Notes: a model not told the origin generated them from the letters alone. Numbered from the stretch's first letter, positions 1 to 5,085 are shown. The stretch: DNA of 5,285 nucleotides from Geobacter sp. (GCA_003857395.1 RPRC01000314.1:1-5285); one strand, 5' to 3'. Made by a program: numbers and translations.

Positions 1-632
1 CCCTTGATGAGACCGCTGATGCCGAGCTTTTTGAGAGAGGTTTTGTCAACCTGGGCAACCTTGACCTGCAGGAGAACCTGGTTCGGATGGTCTATAATGA
101 TGTGGTTGATAACCTTGGCGGTGGTATCGGTTTTGGTGGTCTTGATTCCTTCTTTTTCGGTGATGGTGGTGCTGACACTTGAGCCGGGTGAGTAGGCCGC
201 TGCGATTTCCACTGCTTTTTTGATGGTCTGTTCGTTCTTGGCTTTACCGGTGAGTATTACGGTATCATTAGCGAATTCGACGTTGATGTCGTCGTTGGGT
301 GCCATGTCACGAATCATTGCCTCAATGGAGCTGGCATCACCGCCGACCTTGACATCAAAAAAGATCGGTTTTGATTCTCCTTTTTCCCAGACGATCAGGT
401 TCGTGGTTCCGAGTGCGATGCCGTTCAGCTGAATCTGGCGCGGCGACAGCAAAAGGAACTCGGCAATAGCCGGATTGGCCACGGATATCCGTGACGCAGG
501 CTTGTTCAGGTTCAGCAGGATGCTCTTGTTGACCGCAACCTGGGTCGGTATCCCGGCAAAGACCGATACCGCGGAGAAGATGATTGCCGCCAGAATGGCG
601 GTGAAAAGTGATGTGTGTGCGTTGAGTCTCAT
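1..632 (-). CDS. cpaC: Flp/Tad pilus outer-membrane secretin CpaC/RcpA, N-terminal part (cut by window edge)
   Basis: Reading down from the ATG at 632, 210 codons stay open to the window edge. The start is preceded by GAGGTGACAC, a good Shine-Dalgarno sequence, 27 bases after the cpaB stop, so the two genes are probably co-transcribed. Residues 1-26 form a signal peptide (hydrophobic stretch, VFA before G27). Residues about 30-96 match the pilus-secretin N-terminal domain (VNKSILLNLNKPASRISVANP... then GTTNLIVWEKG). Residues about 98-148 resemble a BON domain (VEFANDTVILTGKAKNEQT...KKAVEIA). QVLLQVKVAQVDKTSLKKLG near 185-204 is the usual entry into the secretin domain. By family knowledge this protein forms the outer-membrane channel for the Flp pilus. 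The secretin beta-barrel part lies outside the window. The family is clear; the choice between the names cpaC and rcpA is convention. Confidence 0.92.
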   Translation of the reverse strand, partial: MRLNAHTSLFTAILAAIIFSAVSVFAGIPTQVAVNKSILLNLNKPASRISVANPAIAEFLLLSPRQIQLNGIALGTTNLIVWEKGESKPIFFDVKVGGDASSIEAMIRDMAPNDDINVEFANDTVILTGKAKNEQTIKKAVEIAAAYSPGSSVSTTITEKEGIKTTKTDTTAKVINHIIIDHPNQVLLQVKVAQVDKTSLKKLGISGLIK

Positions 633-659
633 TGTGTCACCTCGCTTCCTGAAGTATCG

Positions 660-1547
660 TCATTGTACGTTTTCTGTCGGTGAAAACTGTTTCGTTGATC
701 GATCTTTGCCTTTGATGATTTCGACCGCGTAGTAGTTCGGTGCCGGCGCAGCCTTGCGTACCGGTGCTTTCCGGATTACTCGCACTATGGTTGGTGACGA
801 CTTGGTTTGTACTAACGGCTGTGTGCCTCCAAGTACCTTCCTGATAGTTGCTCCGCGTCCTGCCACTTCGGCAGAATCCGAGTAGTTGCGCAGGAGGAGC
901 TGAAGGGGACCTTTGTTGGCCGCAAGCACGAGGTTTTCAGAGTCTTCGGGAGTCAGGTCGAGGGTGACAGTGGGAACGACAACCGGCTTGCCGTCTTTCT
1001 GCTCCTGGGCAATCTGCCCGGTTGCAAGAACCGGGACGTTTTGCAGCACGATCTTGCTGATGGTTTCATTGGGTGACCCGGGGAGAGGGGTTGTGAGGAC
1101 CACGTCTACTTTGTTTCCGGGAGTAATGAAACCGGCAACGCCTGCCACTTCATTGACTGCCACGGTTACCGCCCGGTGTCCGGGAGGGACGACATAGGTC
1201 ATGAAGCCTGATCCGGCGGCTCCGCTGGCCGGTACCAACTTGTCTTCGGTAATGGGCTCACCGGCAGGAATGTCTCTGATGCTGATACGCCCTGCAGTCG
1301 CCAGTACCTTTGGGTCGGTGGCGCTGCCAGGGGGTACGCTTTCCTTCGGCCACGGTGCAGTTTTGACCATGGTATCGGTTATCTTGGAACCGATGGGAAT
1401 CTGCATGGCCGCTACCACGATGGTCTGGTATGCTCCAGCTTTAGTCTGATCCTGTTTCTGCAGGTAGTTGTACATCAACCCTGCCGCAACCACCGCAAAA
1501 ACTATCGCCAGTACCGTGACGACGATTACTGTTTTCTGGCGTGTCAT
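660..1547 (-). CDS. cpaB: Flp pilus assembly protein CpaB/RcpC
   Basis: This 295-residue protein has the full length usual for CpaB. The ATG at 1547 follows GGAGGGAGGGCAT, an excellent ribosome binding site. Residues 7-29 are a single N-terminal membrane segment (VIVVTVLAIVFAVVAAGLMY). Residues about 42-105 are an SAF-type domain (VVAAMQIPIGSKIT, then RDIPAGEPITEDKL). Residues about 119-230 fit the RcpC/CpaB domain, with GHRAVTVAVNEVAGVAGFI and PGNKVDVVL, followed by LTPEDSENLVLAANKGPLQL. The tail YYAVEIIKGKDRSTKQF is typical of the family. Family knowledge places it in the periplasm, anchored in the inner membrane and working with the CpaC secretin. Its stop is 27 bases upstream of the cpaC start. 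It is separated from the pilin genes by 433 bases that carry a candidate attenuator, so its expression may be set separately from that of the pilins. Confidence 0.95.
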   Translation of the reverse strand: MTRQKTVIVVTVLAIVFAVVAAGLMYNYLQKQDQTKAGAYQTIVVAAMQIPIGSKITDTMVKTAPWPKESVPPGSATDPKVLATAGRISIRDIPAGEPITEDKLVPASGAAGSGFMTYVVPPGHRAVTVAVNEVAGVAGFITPGNKVDVVLTTPLPGSPNETISKIVLQNVPVLATGQIAQEQKDGKPVVVPTVTLDLTPEDSENLVLAANKGPLQLLLRNYSDSAEVAGRGATIRKVLGGTQPLVQTKSSPTIVRVIRKAPVRKAAPAPNYYAVEIIKGKDRSTKQFSPTENVQ

Positions 1548-1755
1548 ATGCCCTCCCTCCGTCTGTTGCTACAATGTATGATTTTGCTGCTATTCATAAC
1601 GCATTGCGGTTGTGCCAGTAAGCGTGATAGGTAAAGGAATAAATGGAACAAGACTGTATTTAGTAATATAATTGTCCAAGTTCGTGTTTTCATCTATTTT
1701 TGAATCCGGCATCGCGGGAGAATTACTCACCTTTTGCCGTCTTTATTGTCAAGGT

Positions 1756-1770
1756 AATGTTTTAAACATT
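1756..1770. promoter_or_regulatory. 15-bp palindrome beside a TTGACA box upstream of cpaB
   Basis: AATGTTT-T-AAACATT is a perfect 7-bp inverted repeat with one central base. On the minus strand it ends 3 bases before an exact TTGACA (1752-1747). The -10 position for that box is poor: TGAGTA at 17-base spacing. A weak promoter with an activator site immediately upstream of its -35 box would look like this, and cpaB would be the target. This is inference; the regulator is unknown. Confidence 0.3.
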
Positions 1771-1808
1771 TAGTAAAGAGCTCTAAGGCTACAGTGTTTT
1801 TGATCCTG

Positions 1809-1883
1809 AAAAAAAGGAGCATCTAGTTAATCGCCTTTTTCTTGATAATACTCAGAAACGGGATATACACCAGATGCTCCTTT
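1809..1883 (-). terminator. Intrinsic terminator or attenuator with a long loop between pilin and cpaB
   Basis: On the minus strand AAAGGAGCATCT (1883-1872) pairs perfectly over 12 bp with AGATGCTCCTTT (1824-1813), and the 3' arm runs into seven T (1815-1809), the signature of rho-independent termination. The 47-base loop is much longer than in ordinary terminators. It can form a second, imperfect helix (ATCCC..TTTCT with AGAAA..GG.GAT), so the element looks like a structured RNA. The 5' arm contains a Shine-Dalgarno sequence (AAAGGAG) and the loop an open frame of 15 codons. It lies after the pilin and before cpaB, so it could terminate pilin mRNA, attenuate read-through, or end a separate small RNA. 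Confidence 0.65.
1823..1870 (-). CDS. Candidate 15-codon micro-ORF (leader peptide) inside the hairpin
   Basis: AAAGGAG (1883-1877), a 6-base spacer and a GTG (1870-1868) open a frame for MYIPFLSIIKKKAIN, which ends at TAG (1825-1823). The start codon lies two bases after the 5' stem arm. The stop overlaps the first two bases of the 3' arm. A ribosome on the SD would melt the 5' arm, and one at the stop would cover the start of the 3' arm, which is how a leader-peptide attenuator is arranged. The peptide is hydrophobic and then basic, with no run of one regulatory amino acid beyond three lysines. I recognise no family. A 15-codon frame can occur by chance, so this rests on geometry alone. Confidence 0.28.
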   Translation of the reverse strand: MYIPFLSIIKKKAIN

Positions 1884-1923
1884 CAAAGTAATTTTGTGGC
1901 GGAAGATAGTCTGTTTTTGAGGC

Positions 1924-1953
1924 CACATACAGGAATTTTTCAATACGTGTCAA
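1924..1953 (-). promoter_or_regulatory. Candidate sigma-70 promoter upstream of the hairpin element
   Basis: TTGACA (1953-1948) is a perfect -35 box. At 18-base spacing there is TATGTG (1929-1924), a weak -10. A start near 1917 would give an RNA of about 110 bases ending at the T-run at 1809-1815, the size of a typical small RNA. The weak -10 keeps confidence low. Confidence 0.3.
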
Positions 1954-1980
1954 ATCGAAAAACGAATAGCTGCTTTTAGT

Positions 1981-2181
1981 TTACGGTGCTAATGCACTTC
2001 CGACCGCGCTGTAGGTATTATTTGCTCTTTCTCCAACGAGTGTTACCGCTGCAATTACGACGATAGCGATAAGGACCAGGAGGAGGGCATACTCCACAAG
2101 CGTCTGACCTTCTTGTCTTTTGAGCATACTTGAAAGTCTGGTGGTGAACTTTACATACTGTTCTGTTAGAAAATTCGTCAT
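1981..2181 (-). CDS. flp: Flp/Fap-type (type IVb) prepilin, copy 2 in transcription order
   Basis: This 66-residue prepilin has its start set at the ATG at 2181, because AAAGGAG (2196-2190) precedes it at normal spacing. An in-frame upstream ATG at 2241 would add a charged stretch without a good SD. Residues 1-25 are a basic leader ending KRQEG. The expected prepilin peptidase cut is after G25, giving a mature start QTLVEY with E at +5 and Y at +6, as in Flp pilins. Residues about 30-50 are the hydrophobic core (YALLLVLIAIVVIAAVTLVG), and a short tail ends GSALAP. By family knowledge the mature protein polymerises into the Flp pilus fibre. It is a paralogue of the pilin at 2342-2530: by my count 29 of 39 residues from the mature start are identical. 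Confidence 0.94.
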   Translation of the reverse strand: MTNFLTEQYVKFTTRLSSMLKRQEGQTLVEYALLLVLIAIVVIAAVTLVGERANNTYSAVGSALAP

Positions 2182-2255
2182 CTCCGTTCTCCTTTCTTTA
2201 GTTAATTCCCTTGTTTCAGGGTGGAAAAAAATTTTAATCATGAATTCCTGCTTAC

Positions 2256-2283
2256 ATAGTATCCGCCCACCTCCTTTTGTAAA
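2256..2283 (-). promoter_or_regulatory. Candidate promoter of the second pilin, with overlapping SD-like sequence
   Basis: TTTACA (2283-2278), 16 bases, TACTAT (2261-2256) predicts a start near 2249 and a leader of about 67 bases before the pilin ATG at 2181. The spacer contains AAAAGGAGGTG, a near-perfect SD, followed 10 bases later by ATG and directly by TAA, a start-stop pair. If transcription comes from the first pilin, this SD would load ribosomes that stop at once. The promoter and SD readings compete. Confidence 0.4.
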
Positions 2284-2341
2284 AAAATTTTACCAGCAAA
2301 TCGGTCCGGGTGAAGTCTGCATGGTGTTGTTGCTGAGCCCG

Positions 2342-2530
2342 TCAGGGTGTTGGCAGAGCACTGCTGACCGTCGAGAACTTATTGTTTGTTCTCTGACCGA
2401 CCAAGGTAACCGCAGTGATGACGACCACCGCAATCAGGACAAGTAACAATCCGTATTCAATAAGTGTCTGTCCTCTGGAGTTCTTCATGATACGGGTAGG
2501 GTTACCAACTTTATCAATGAATCGTGCCAT
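2342..2530 (-). CDS. flp: Flp/Fap-type (type IVb) prepilin, copy 1 in transcription order
   Basis: This prepilin has 62 residues from the ATG at 2530, chosen because GGAGGGACTT lies just before it. The longer in-frame start at 2590 lacks an SD. The leader, residues 1-20, is basic and ends KNSRG. The predicted peptidase cut after G20 gives QTLIEY, with the conserved E at +5 and Y at +6. The hydrophobic core follows (YGLLLVLIAVVVITAVTLVG), then a short tail ending SALPTP. It is the promoter-proximal gene of the visible pilus locus and has the strongest promoter candidate. By family knowledge it is a fibre subunit of the Flp pilus, exported through the secretin encoded downstream. The two pilins differ mainly in the leader and around the tail. 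I cannot tell which is the major subunit. Confidence 0.94.
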   Translation of the reverse strand: MARFIDKVGNPTRIMKNSRGQTLIEYGLLLVLIAVVVITAVTLVGQRTNNKFSTVSSALPTP

Positions 2531-2937
2531 AAGTCCCTCCGGGGTTCTGCTGATTTCAGAAAATGTTATATTCTGAAGAAAATATTTCAAGGAGATTAAT
2601 TGTGTTTTGATTGTTCAAACGCCGTTGCGCTTGGTCTTTAATTTCAATGATACTTTTGTGTAATGTTTTGTCAAGCAACCCAGATAATCTTAGTTTTGCC
2701 GTGAAGGAGGTGTTTTATTTGTATACGGCAAGGCGAATGATTAAATATCTCACATTCAGCATATCAAACGGCACAATGGCTTGTAATTGTGGTGAAAATT
2801 GTCGTAGCTTCAACAGAAAAGTTCTCATATTTATTCATGGTCACAGTAGTACGTCAGTGGTCTGTCGAGGTATGGGCCTTGAGGATTTTACGATTTGAAT
2901 CACCATTTTCCGGATGGCTAGCATAATTTACAATATT
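2531..2937. other. Gene-poor 407-bp stretch upstream of the pilin genes
   Basis: This stretch holds the pilin leader and promoter on the minus strand. The leader includes a 7-bp inverted repeat, TTCAGAA (2555-2561) / TTCTGAA (2571-2577). A second repeat, TTGCCGT (2696-2702) / ACGGCAA (2725-2731), encloses AAGGAGGTG on the plus strand. That SD sits 6 bases before a TTG at 2719 that opens a 59-codon frame ending at 2898. I recognise nothing in this product, which contains NGTMACNCGENCRSF, and do not call it a gene. The rest shows no signal I can support. Confidence 0.5.
2647..2674 (-). promoter_or_regulatory. Sigma-70 promoter for the pilin genes
   Basis: An exact TTGACA (2674-2669), a 16-base spacer and TATCAT (2652-2647, five of six matches to TATAAT) make the best promoter in the window. 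It predicts a start near 2640 and a leader of about 110 bases before the pilin ATG at 2530. I find no sigma-54 GG-N10-GC element here. Confidence 0.6.
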
Positions 2938-3341
2938 TTACAATACAATGAATGGCTCGAAAACCGTCTTTCCACCCAATTTTTTACCTTCCGCGTTGTT
3001 GTAGTCCGGGGAATATTTCCTTATAAATGTTCTCCAGTTTGTATTGCCGTAGATAAAATCAAAATATTCCTCAATTATGCTAGTAGGATTGACTGTCTCA
3101 AACCTGCTGTCCAAGGCCACGGAAAAATAATGTCCCGGGATTTTTGGCCAGTAATTAGTGTCAGGTTAGATTGATGTATGACTGGAAGGTTGGTCAAGTT
3201 TCAATTATAATCGCTAATGTAGCCCCATAAATAGGAATCCGCTACAGTTGTAGTTAAGCTATAAAACAGGAAAGAAAATGGCATAGAGATAAAAGGTATT
3301 TTCATCACTTTTCTTTTTACCTTGTTTGGTGTTTGAATCAT
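2938..3341 (-). pseudogene. Possible decayed gene for a small secreted protein, or a 46-residue secreted peptide plus an orphan 3' fragment
   Basis: From ATG 3341, preceded by GGGGTGAG, 46 codons run to TGA at 3203-3201. The product starts with a basic region (KVKRKVMK), then a hydrophobic stretch (IPFISMPFSFLFYSLTTT) and TVA-D, which fits a signal peptide, then SYLWGYISDYN. In another frame, after a TAA at 3168-3166, 75 codons stay open to TAA at 2938. Their composition is protein-like: NYWPKIPGHYF, then TSIIEEYFDFIYGNTNWRTF and GGKTVFEPFIVL. All three frames are closed between 3203 and 3166, so one frameshift would not rejoin the halves. I recognise no family. The alternative is an intact 46-residue peptide with non-coding DNA after it. 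The good promoter and SD support expression of at least the N-terminal part. Confidence 0.35.
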
Positions 3342-3379
3342 AAAAATCTCACCCCTGTCTAATCATTCGGAATATCGTA

Positions 3380-3407
3380 AATATAGCGGTGTTTGGCAGA
3401 AGCTCAA
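3380..3407 (-). promoter_or_regulatory. Candidate promoter of the small secreted-protein frame
   Basis: TTGAGC (3407-3402), 16 bases, TATATT (3385-3380, five of six matches) predicts a start near 3373, about 30 bases before the ATG at 3341. Promoter, SD and signal-peptide-like start line up in order. Confidence 0.45.
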
Positions 3408-3550
3408 GGATAATAGTCCCTGTCAGGATGGAGTCGCCACCACTTCTGGTGTTTTCCCAAAAGGTATCGACTGTTAAAACTTGGGTATGGGAGTAGCAGA
3501 AGGGAATAATGCAGGAATCATAGTGTATCTCAAGGTATTCTTCGGCAGAT

Positions 3551-3574
3551 AAAGAAAGCCGACTTGGTCGGCTT
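3551..3574 (-). terminator. Rho-independent terminator, second after the tRNA
   Basis: On the minus strand AAGCCGAC-CAA-GTCGGCTT is a perfect 8-bp stem with a 3-base loop, followed by TCTTT. The first terminator is about 60 bases upstream, so this one either backs it up or once served a separate unit at 3575-3635. Confidence 0.7.
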
Positions 3575-3635
3575 GGTTGGCGGAGCATGGCGGGGTGCAT
3601 TCGAATTTCGTGAACTGACGTGCCTTCAGATACAC

Positions 3636-3688
3636 AAAAGCCTCTTGGTTTTGTATGCAAAATGATTGCAAACCAAAACCAAGAGGCT
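3636..3688 (-). terminator. Rho-independent terminator of tRNA-Arg
   Basis: On the minus strand AGCCTCTTGGTTTTG is repeated inverted as CAAAACCAAGAGGCT, a perfect 15-bp stem (3688-3674 with 3653-3639) around a 20-base loop. It ends in TTTT (3639-3636). It begins 22 bases beyond the CCA end of the tRNA. Confidence 0.8.
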
Positions 3689-3710
3689 ATCTGTTTGTAA
3701 TTTTGGAAAA

Positions 3711-3787
3711 TGGCGGGCGGCATGGGATTCGAACCCACGACCCCAGGCTTCGGAGGCCTGTACTCTATCCAGCTGAGCTAACCGCCC
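3711..3787 (-). tRNA. tRNA-Arg (anticodon CCG)
   Basis: A complete cloverleaf of 77 bases including an encoded 3' CCA. The acceptor arm GGGCGGT pairs with GCCGCCC (one G-T wobble). The D arm contains TAGCTCAGCTGGATAGAG. The anticodon arm CAGGC-CTCCGAA-GCCTG puts CCG at 34-36 after U33, reading the arginine codon CGG. The T arm is GTGGG-TTCGAAT-CCCAT. All stems are intact, so the gene should be functional. It stands alone, with a candidate promoter upstream and a strong hairpin downstream. A tRNA 3' end is a common integration site, but I see no integrase or repeated 3' end in the window. Confidence 0.97.
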
Positions 3788-3797
3788 GGGAGTTCTA

Positions 3798-3826
3798 TAT
3801 CTACACCATTTCGGCAGGATTCTCAA
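3798..3826 (-). promoter_or_regulatory. Candidate tRNA-Arg promoter
   Basis: TTGAGA (3826-3821), 17 bases, then TG-TAGATA (3803-3798) predicts a start a few bases before the mature tRNA 5' end at 3787. The -10 box is only a partial match, helped by the TG next to it. Confidence 0.4.
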
Positions 3827-3877
3827 GGTTAAAATGGCAGTGATATTCAATGGTCTACCCTTTGACGGGAAAAGTCC

Positions 3878-4567
3878 TCATTTTGCCAGTACACCAAAGA
3901 TGGGGATAATTTTTTCGGACTTCCCCTGGCTGTTCGTGGAAATTGTCAGGTAGCCGTTGACAAAACGGTTGTCACCCCGAGGTGTTACCGAAACCTTGAA
4001 AGAAGTTTTTTCGCCCGGTTTAAGCACTTTTTTCCGAATGCTTATGGCAACCTGCGGCAATTCGGTTTTTATGCTGTTGATTTTGATCGTTTTCTCACCT
4101 TTATTTTCCATTGCCAGCGTTACGTCTTTGCGAACTCCTGCTTTTACTGAGCCGAGATTAATTTGCCGTGGCGTAATAACAAACTCCTCGACAACCAAGC
4201 CCTTCATGGTAAGAATGTATGCAGGTTTTTGCTGATCACCCAGGTAGACGAAGACTTCTTTTGTTACCGGGCCGTGGAAATCGCTGGAGTCAAAGGTCGT
4301 CTTAATGGTGCCGGTTTTTCCCGGTTGAATTACCTTGTTAGAAACATCCGCAACCGTGCAGCCGCACGAGGAGGAGACGCGTGTTATGGTTCCCGTGGCA
4401 TCACCGGTGTTACGGAAAGTGAAGGAGTGTACGACGGTCTTTCCTTGGGCCACGGTACGAAAGTCGTATACAGCCTTGTCAAAGGTTAATTGTGGCCCGG
4501 CCAGGGCAGGTACGGTGAGGGCAAGTACAGCAGCCAGAATTGTTACCACGGATACTCCGAGTTTCAT
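3878..4567 (-). CDS. Secreted DUF1573-domain protein
   Basis: The protein has 229 residues from the ATG at 4567, which follows AAAAGGAGATCGCC. The longer in-frame start at 4675 would place 36 basic residues before the signal peptide and has no better SD. Residues 1-24 are a signal peptide (VTILAAVLALTVPALAG). Residues about 33-120 are a DUF1573 domain: YDFRTVAQGKTVVHSFTFRN, then TITRVSSSCGCTVADVS with the conserved C68-G-C70, then IQPGKTGTIKTTFDSSDFHG. Residues about 125-229 form a second Ig-like half (INLGSVKAGVRKDVTLAMEN, KVLKPGEKTSFKVSV). The family is Ig/ASH-like and found in periplasmic or surface proteins; its biochemical role is not established. The gene is monocistronic, between the tRNA and the nuclease gene. 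Whether the two cysteines form a disulphide or bind something is unknown. Confidence 0.9.
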   Translation of the reverse strand: MKLGVSVVTILAAVLALTVPALAGPQLTFDKAVYDFRTVAQGKTVVHSFTFRNTGDATGTITRVSSSCGCTVADVSNKVIQPGKTGTIKTTFDSSDFHGPVTKEVFVYLGDQQKPAYILTMKGLVVEEFVITPRQINLGSVKAGVRKDVTLAMENKGEKTIKINSIKTELPQVAISIRKKVLKPGEKTSFKVSVTPRGDNRFVNGYLTISTNSQGKSEKIIPIFGVLAK

Positions 4568-4703
4568 GGCGATCTCCTTTTGGGATGATGATGTGTGAGC
4601 ATTTGTATTGGATAACTTCTTGGTCCTTGTTACTTTTTTCAGATGCTGACTTCTCCTGTGCCCGATGTGTCTCACTGATTAACAGGGACGTCAATCCATT
4701 TTC

Positions 4704-4730
4704 GTCATTCCCGCGAAAGCGGGAATCCAG
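4704..4730. repeat. REP-like palindrome (ATTCCCGC-GAAA-GCGGGAAT)
   Basis: ATTCCCGC (4707-4714), GAAA, GCGGGAAT (4719-4726) is a perfect 8-bp stem with a tetraloop, in the flanks GTC and CCAG that often accompany this element in proteobacterial genomes. On the minus strand it starts 3 bases after the stop of the GIY-YIG gene and can act as that gene's 3' hairpin, though no T-run follows. Only one copy is in the window. Confidence 0.8.
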
Positions 4731-4733
4731 GAA

Positions 4734-5000
4734 TTATTCAATCAGCTCTTCAAATAAATCTCTCCAAACAGGGTTAGTGGTCTCAATAAGGTCCAATTTC
4801 CATATACGGTTCCATTTCTTAATCTGCTTTTCCCGGGTGATAGCCGAGATAGCAGTTTCATGCGCTTCAAGCCAAACCAGAGTGTGAATCTTGTATTTTT
4901 TGGGAAAACCATCAGCAAAATTGTTCTTGTGTTCGTAAATTCGTTTCAGCAAATCAGATGTTACCCCTGTATACAGCGTCCCATTTCGTTTGTTGCACAA
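4734..5000 (-). CDS. Small GIY-YIG nuclease-domain protein, probable 5' lesion
   Basis: The 88 residues from TTG 5000 match the short stand-alone GIY-YIG family: YTG at 10-12 (the YIG half), R20 in DLLKRIYEHK, E57 in TREKQIKKWN as the metal-binding glutamate, and the usual tail WRDLFEELIE. The domain normally begins about ten residues earlier. Upstream, the same frame encodes FYVYIL (5015-4998), which supplies the missing GIY strand, but the codon where ATG is expected is TTA (5024-5022), after a TAG, and no SD is visible. The only usual start in frame, TTG 5000, deletes the catalytic GIY tyrosine. The gene may be a recent pseudogene or use a rare start such as ATT. Relatives are thought to be nucleases; no role is known here. 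Confidence 0.75.
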   Translation of the reverse strand: MCNKRNGTLYTGVTSDLLKRIYEHKNNFADGFPKKYKIHTLVWLEAHETAISAITREKQIKKWNRIWKLDLIETTNPVWRDLFEELIE

Positions 5001-5062
5001 AATATAAACGTAGAATTGTTTTAACTATTCAGCATACTACCAAAACCTGTAACCCCACCTGT

Positions 5063-5085
5063 CCTCCCCTTAAGTTAAGGGGAGG
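5063..5085. repeat. G-centred palindrome, copy 1
   Basis: CCTCCCCTTAA-G-TTAAGGGGAGG has perfect 11-bp arms around one central G. It shares its core and design with the palindrome at 5136-5158, 73 bases away centre to centre. Neither copy has a T-run on either strand, so these look like dispersed repeats more than terminators. Confidence 0.75.

Larger units (their letters stand above)
1548..1980. other. 433-bp gap between pilin and cpaB: no ordinary gene, dense in signals
   Basis: No conventional gene is visible here. Reading on the minus strand, the gap holds a TTGACA box at 1948-1953, a 12-bp inverted repeat ending in seven T (1809-1883) that encloses a 15-codon frame, a 15-bp palindrome at 1756-1770, and a second exact TTGACA at 1747-1752 just after it. 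The cpaB ribosome binding site is at 1551-1560. I see no convincing terminator right after the pilin stop, so pilin transcripts may run into the 1809-1883 hairpin. Confidence 0.7.

Noticed and set aside
1601..1620. Sigma-54-like TGGCAC on the minus strand upstream of cpaB
   Set aside because: The GC that should serve as the -12 element is 12 bases after the GG, not 10, so the spacing is wrong.
2182..2241. Longer start for the second pilin
   Set aside because: It would add 20 residues with no SD at proper distance. The ATG at 2181 has a clear SD and gives a normal prepilin leader.
2914..3174. 86-codon plus-strand frame
   Set aside because: It has no SD, and the opposite strand over the same bases gives a more protein-like product.
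3349..3738. 129-codon minus-strand frame starting inside the tRNA
   Set aside because: It begins in the tRNA, runs through two terminator hairpins and has no SD at any internal start. The end, near LELLPNTAIFTIF, looks slightly protein-like but overlaps a good promoter.
3711..3787. tRNA-Arg as an attachment site of a genomic island
   Set aside because: No integrase gene and no repeat of the tRNA 3' end were found in the window.
3655..3843. 62-codon plus-strand frame across the tRNA
   Set aside because: It is the antisense translation of the tRNA gene (GIRTHDPRLRRP), a common false gene call.
4540..4887. 115-codon plus-strand frame containing SFPRKRES
   Set aside because: That string is the translation of the REP-like palindrome, and the rest lies antisense to the GIY-YIG and DUF1573 genes.
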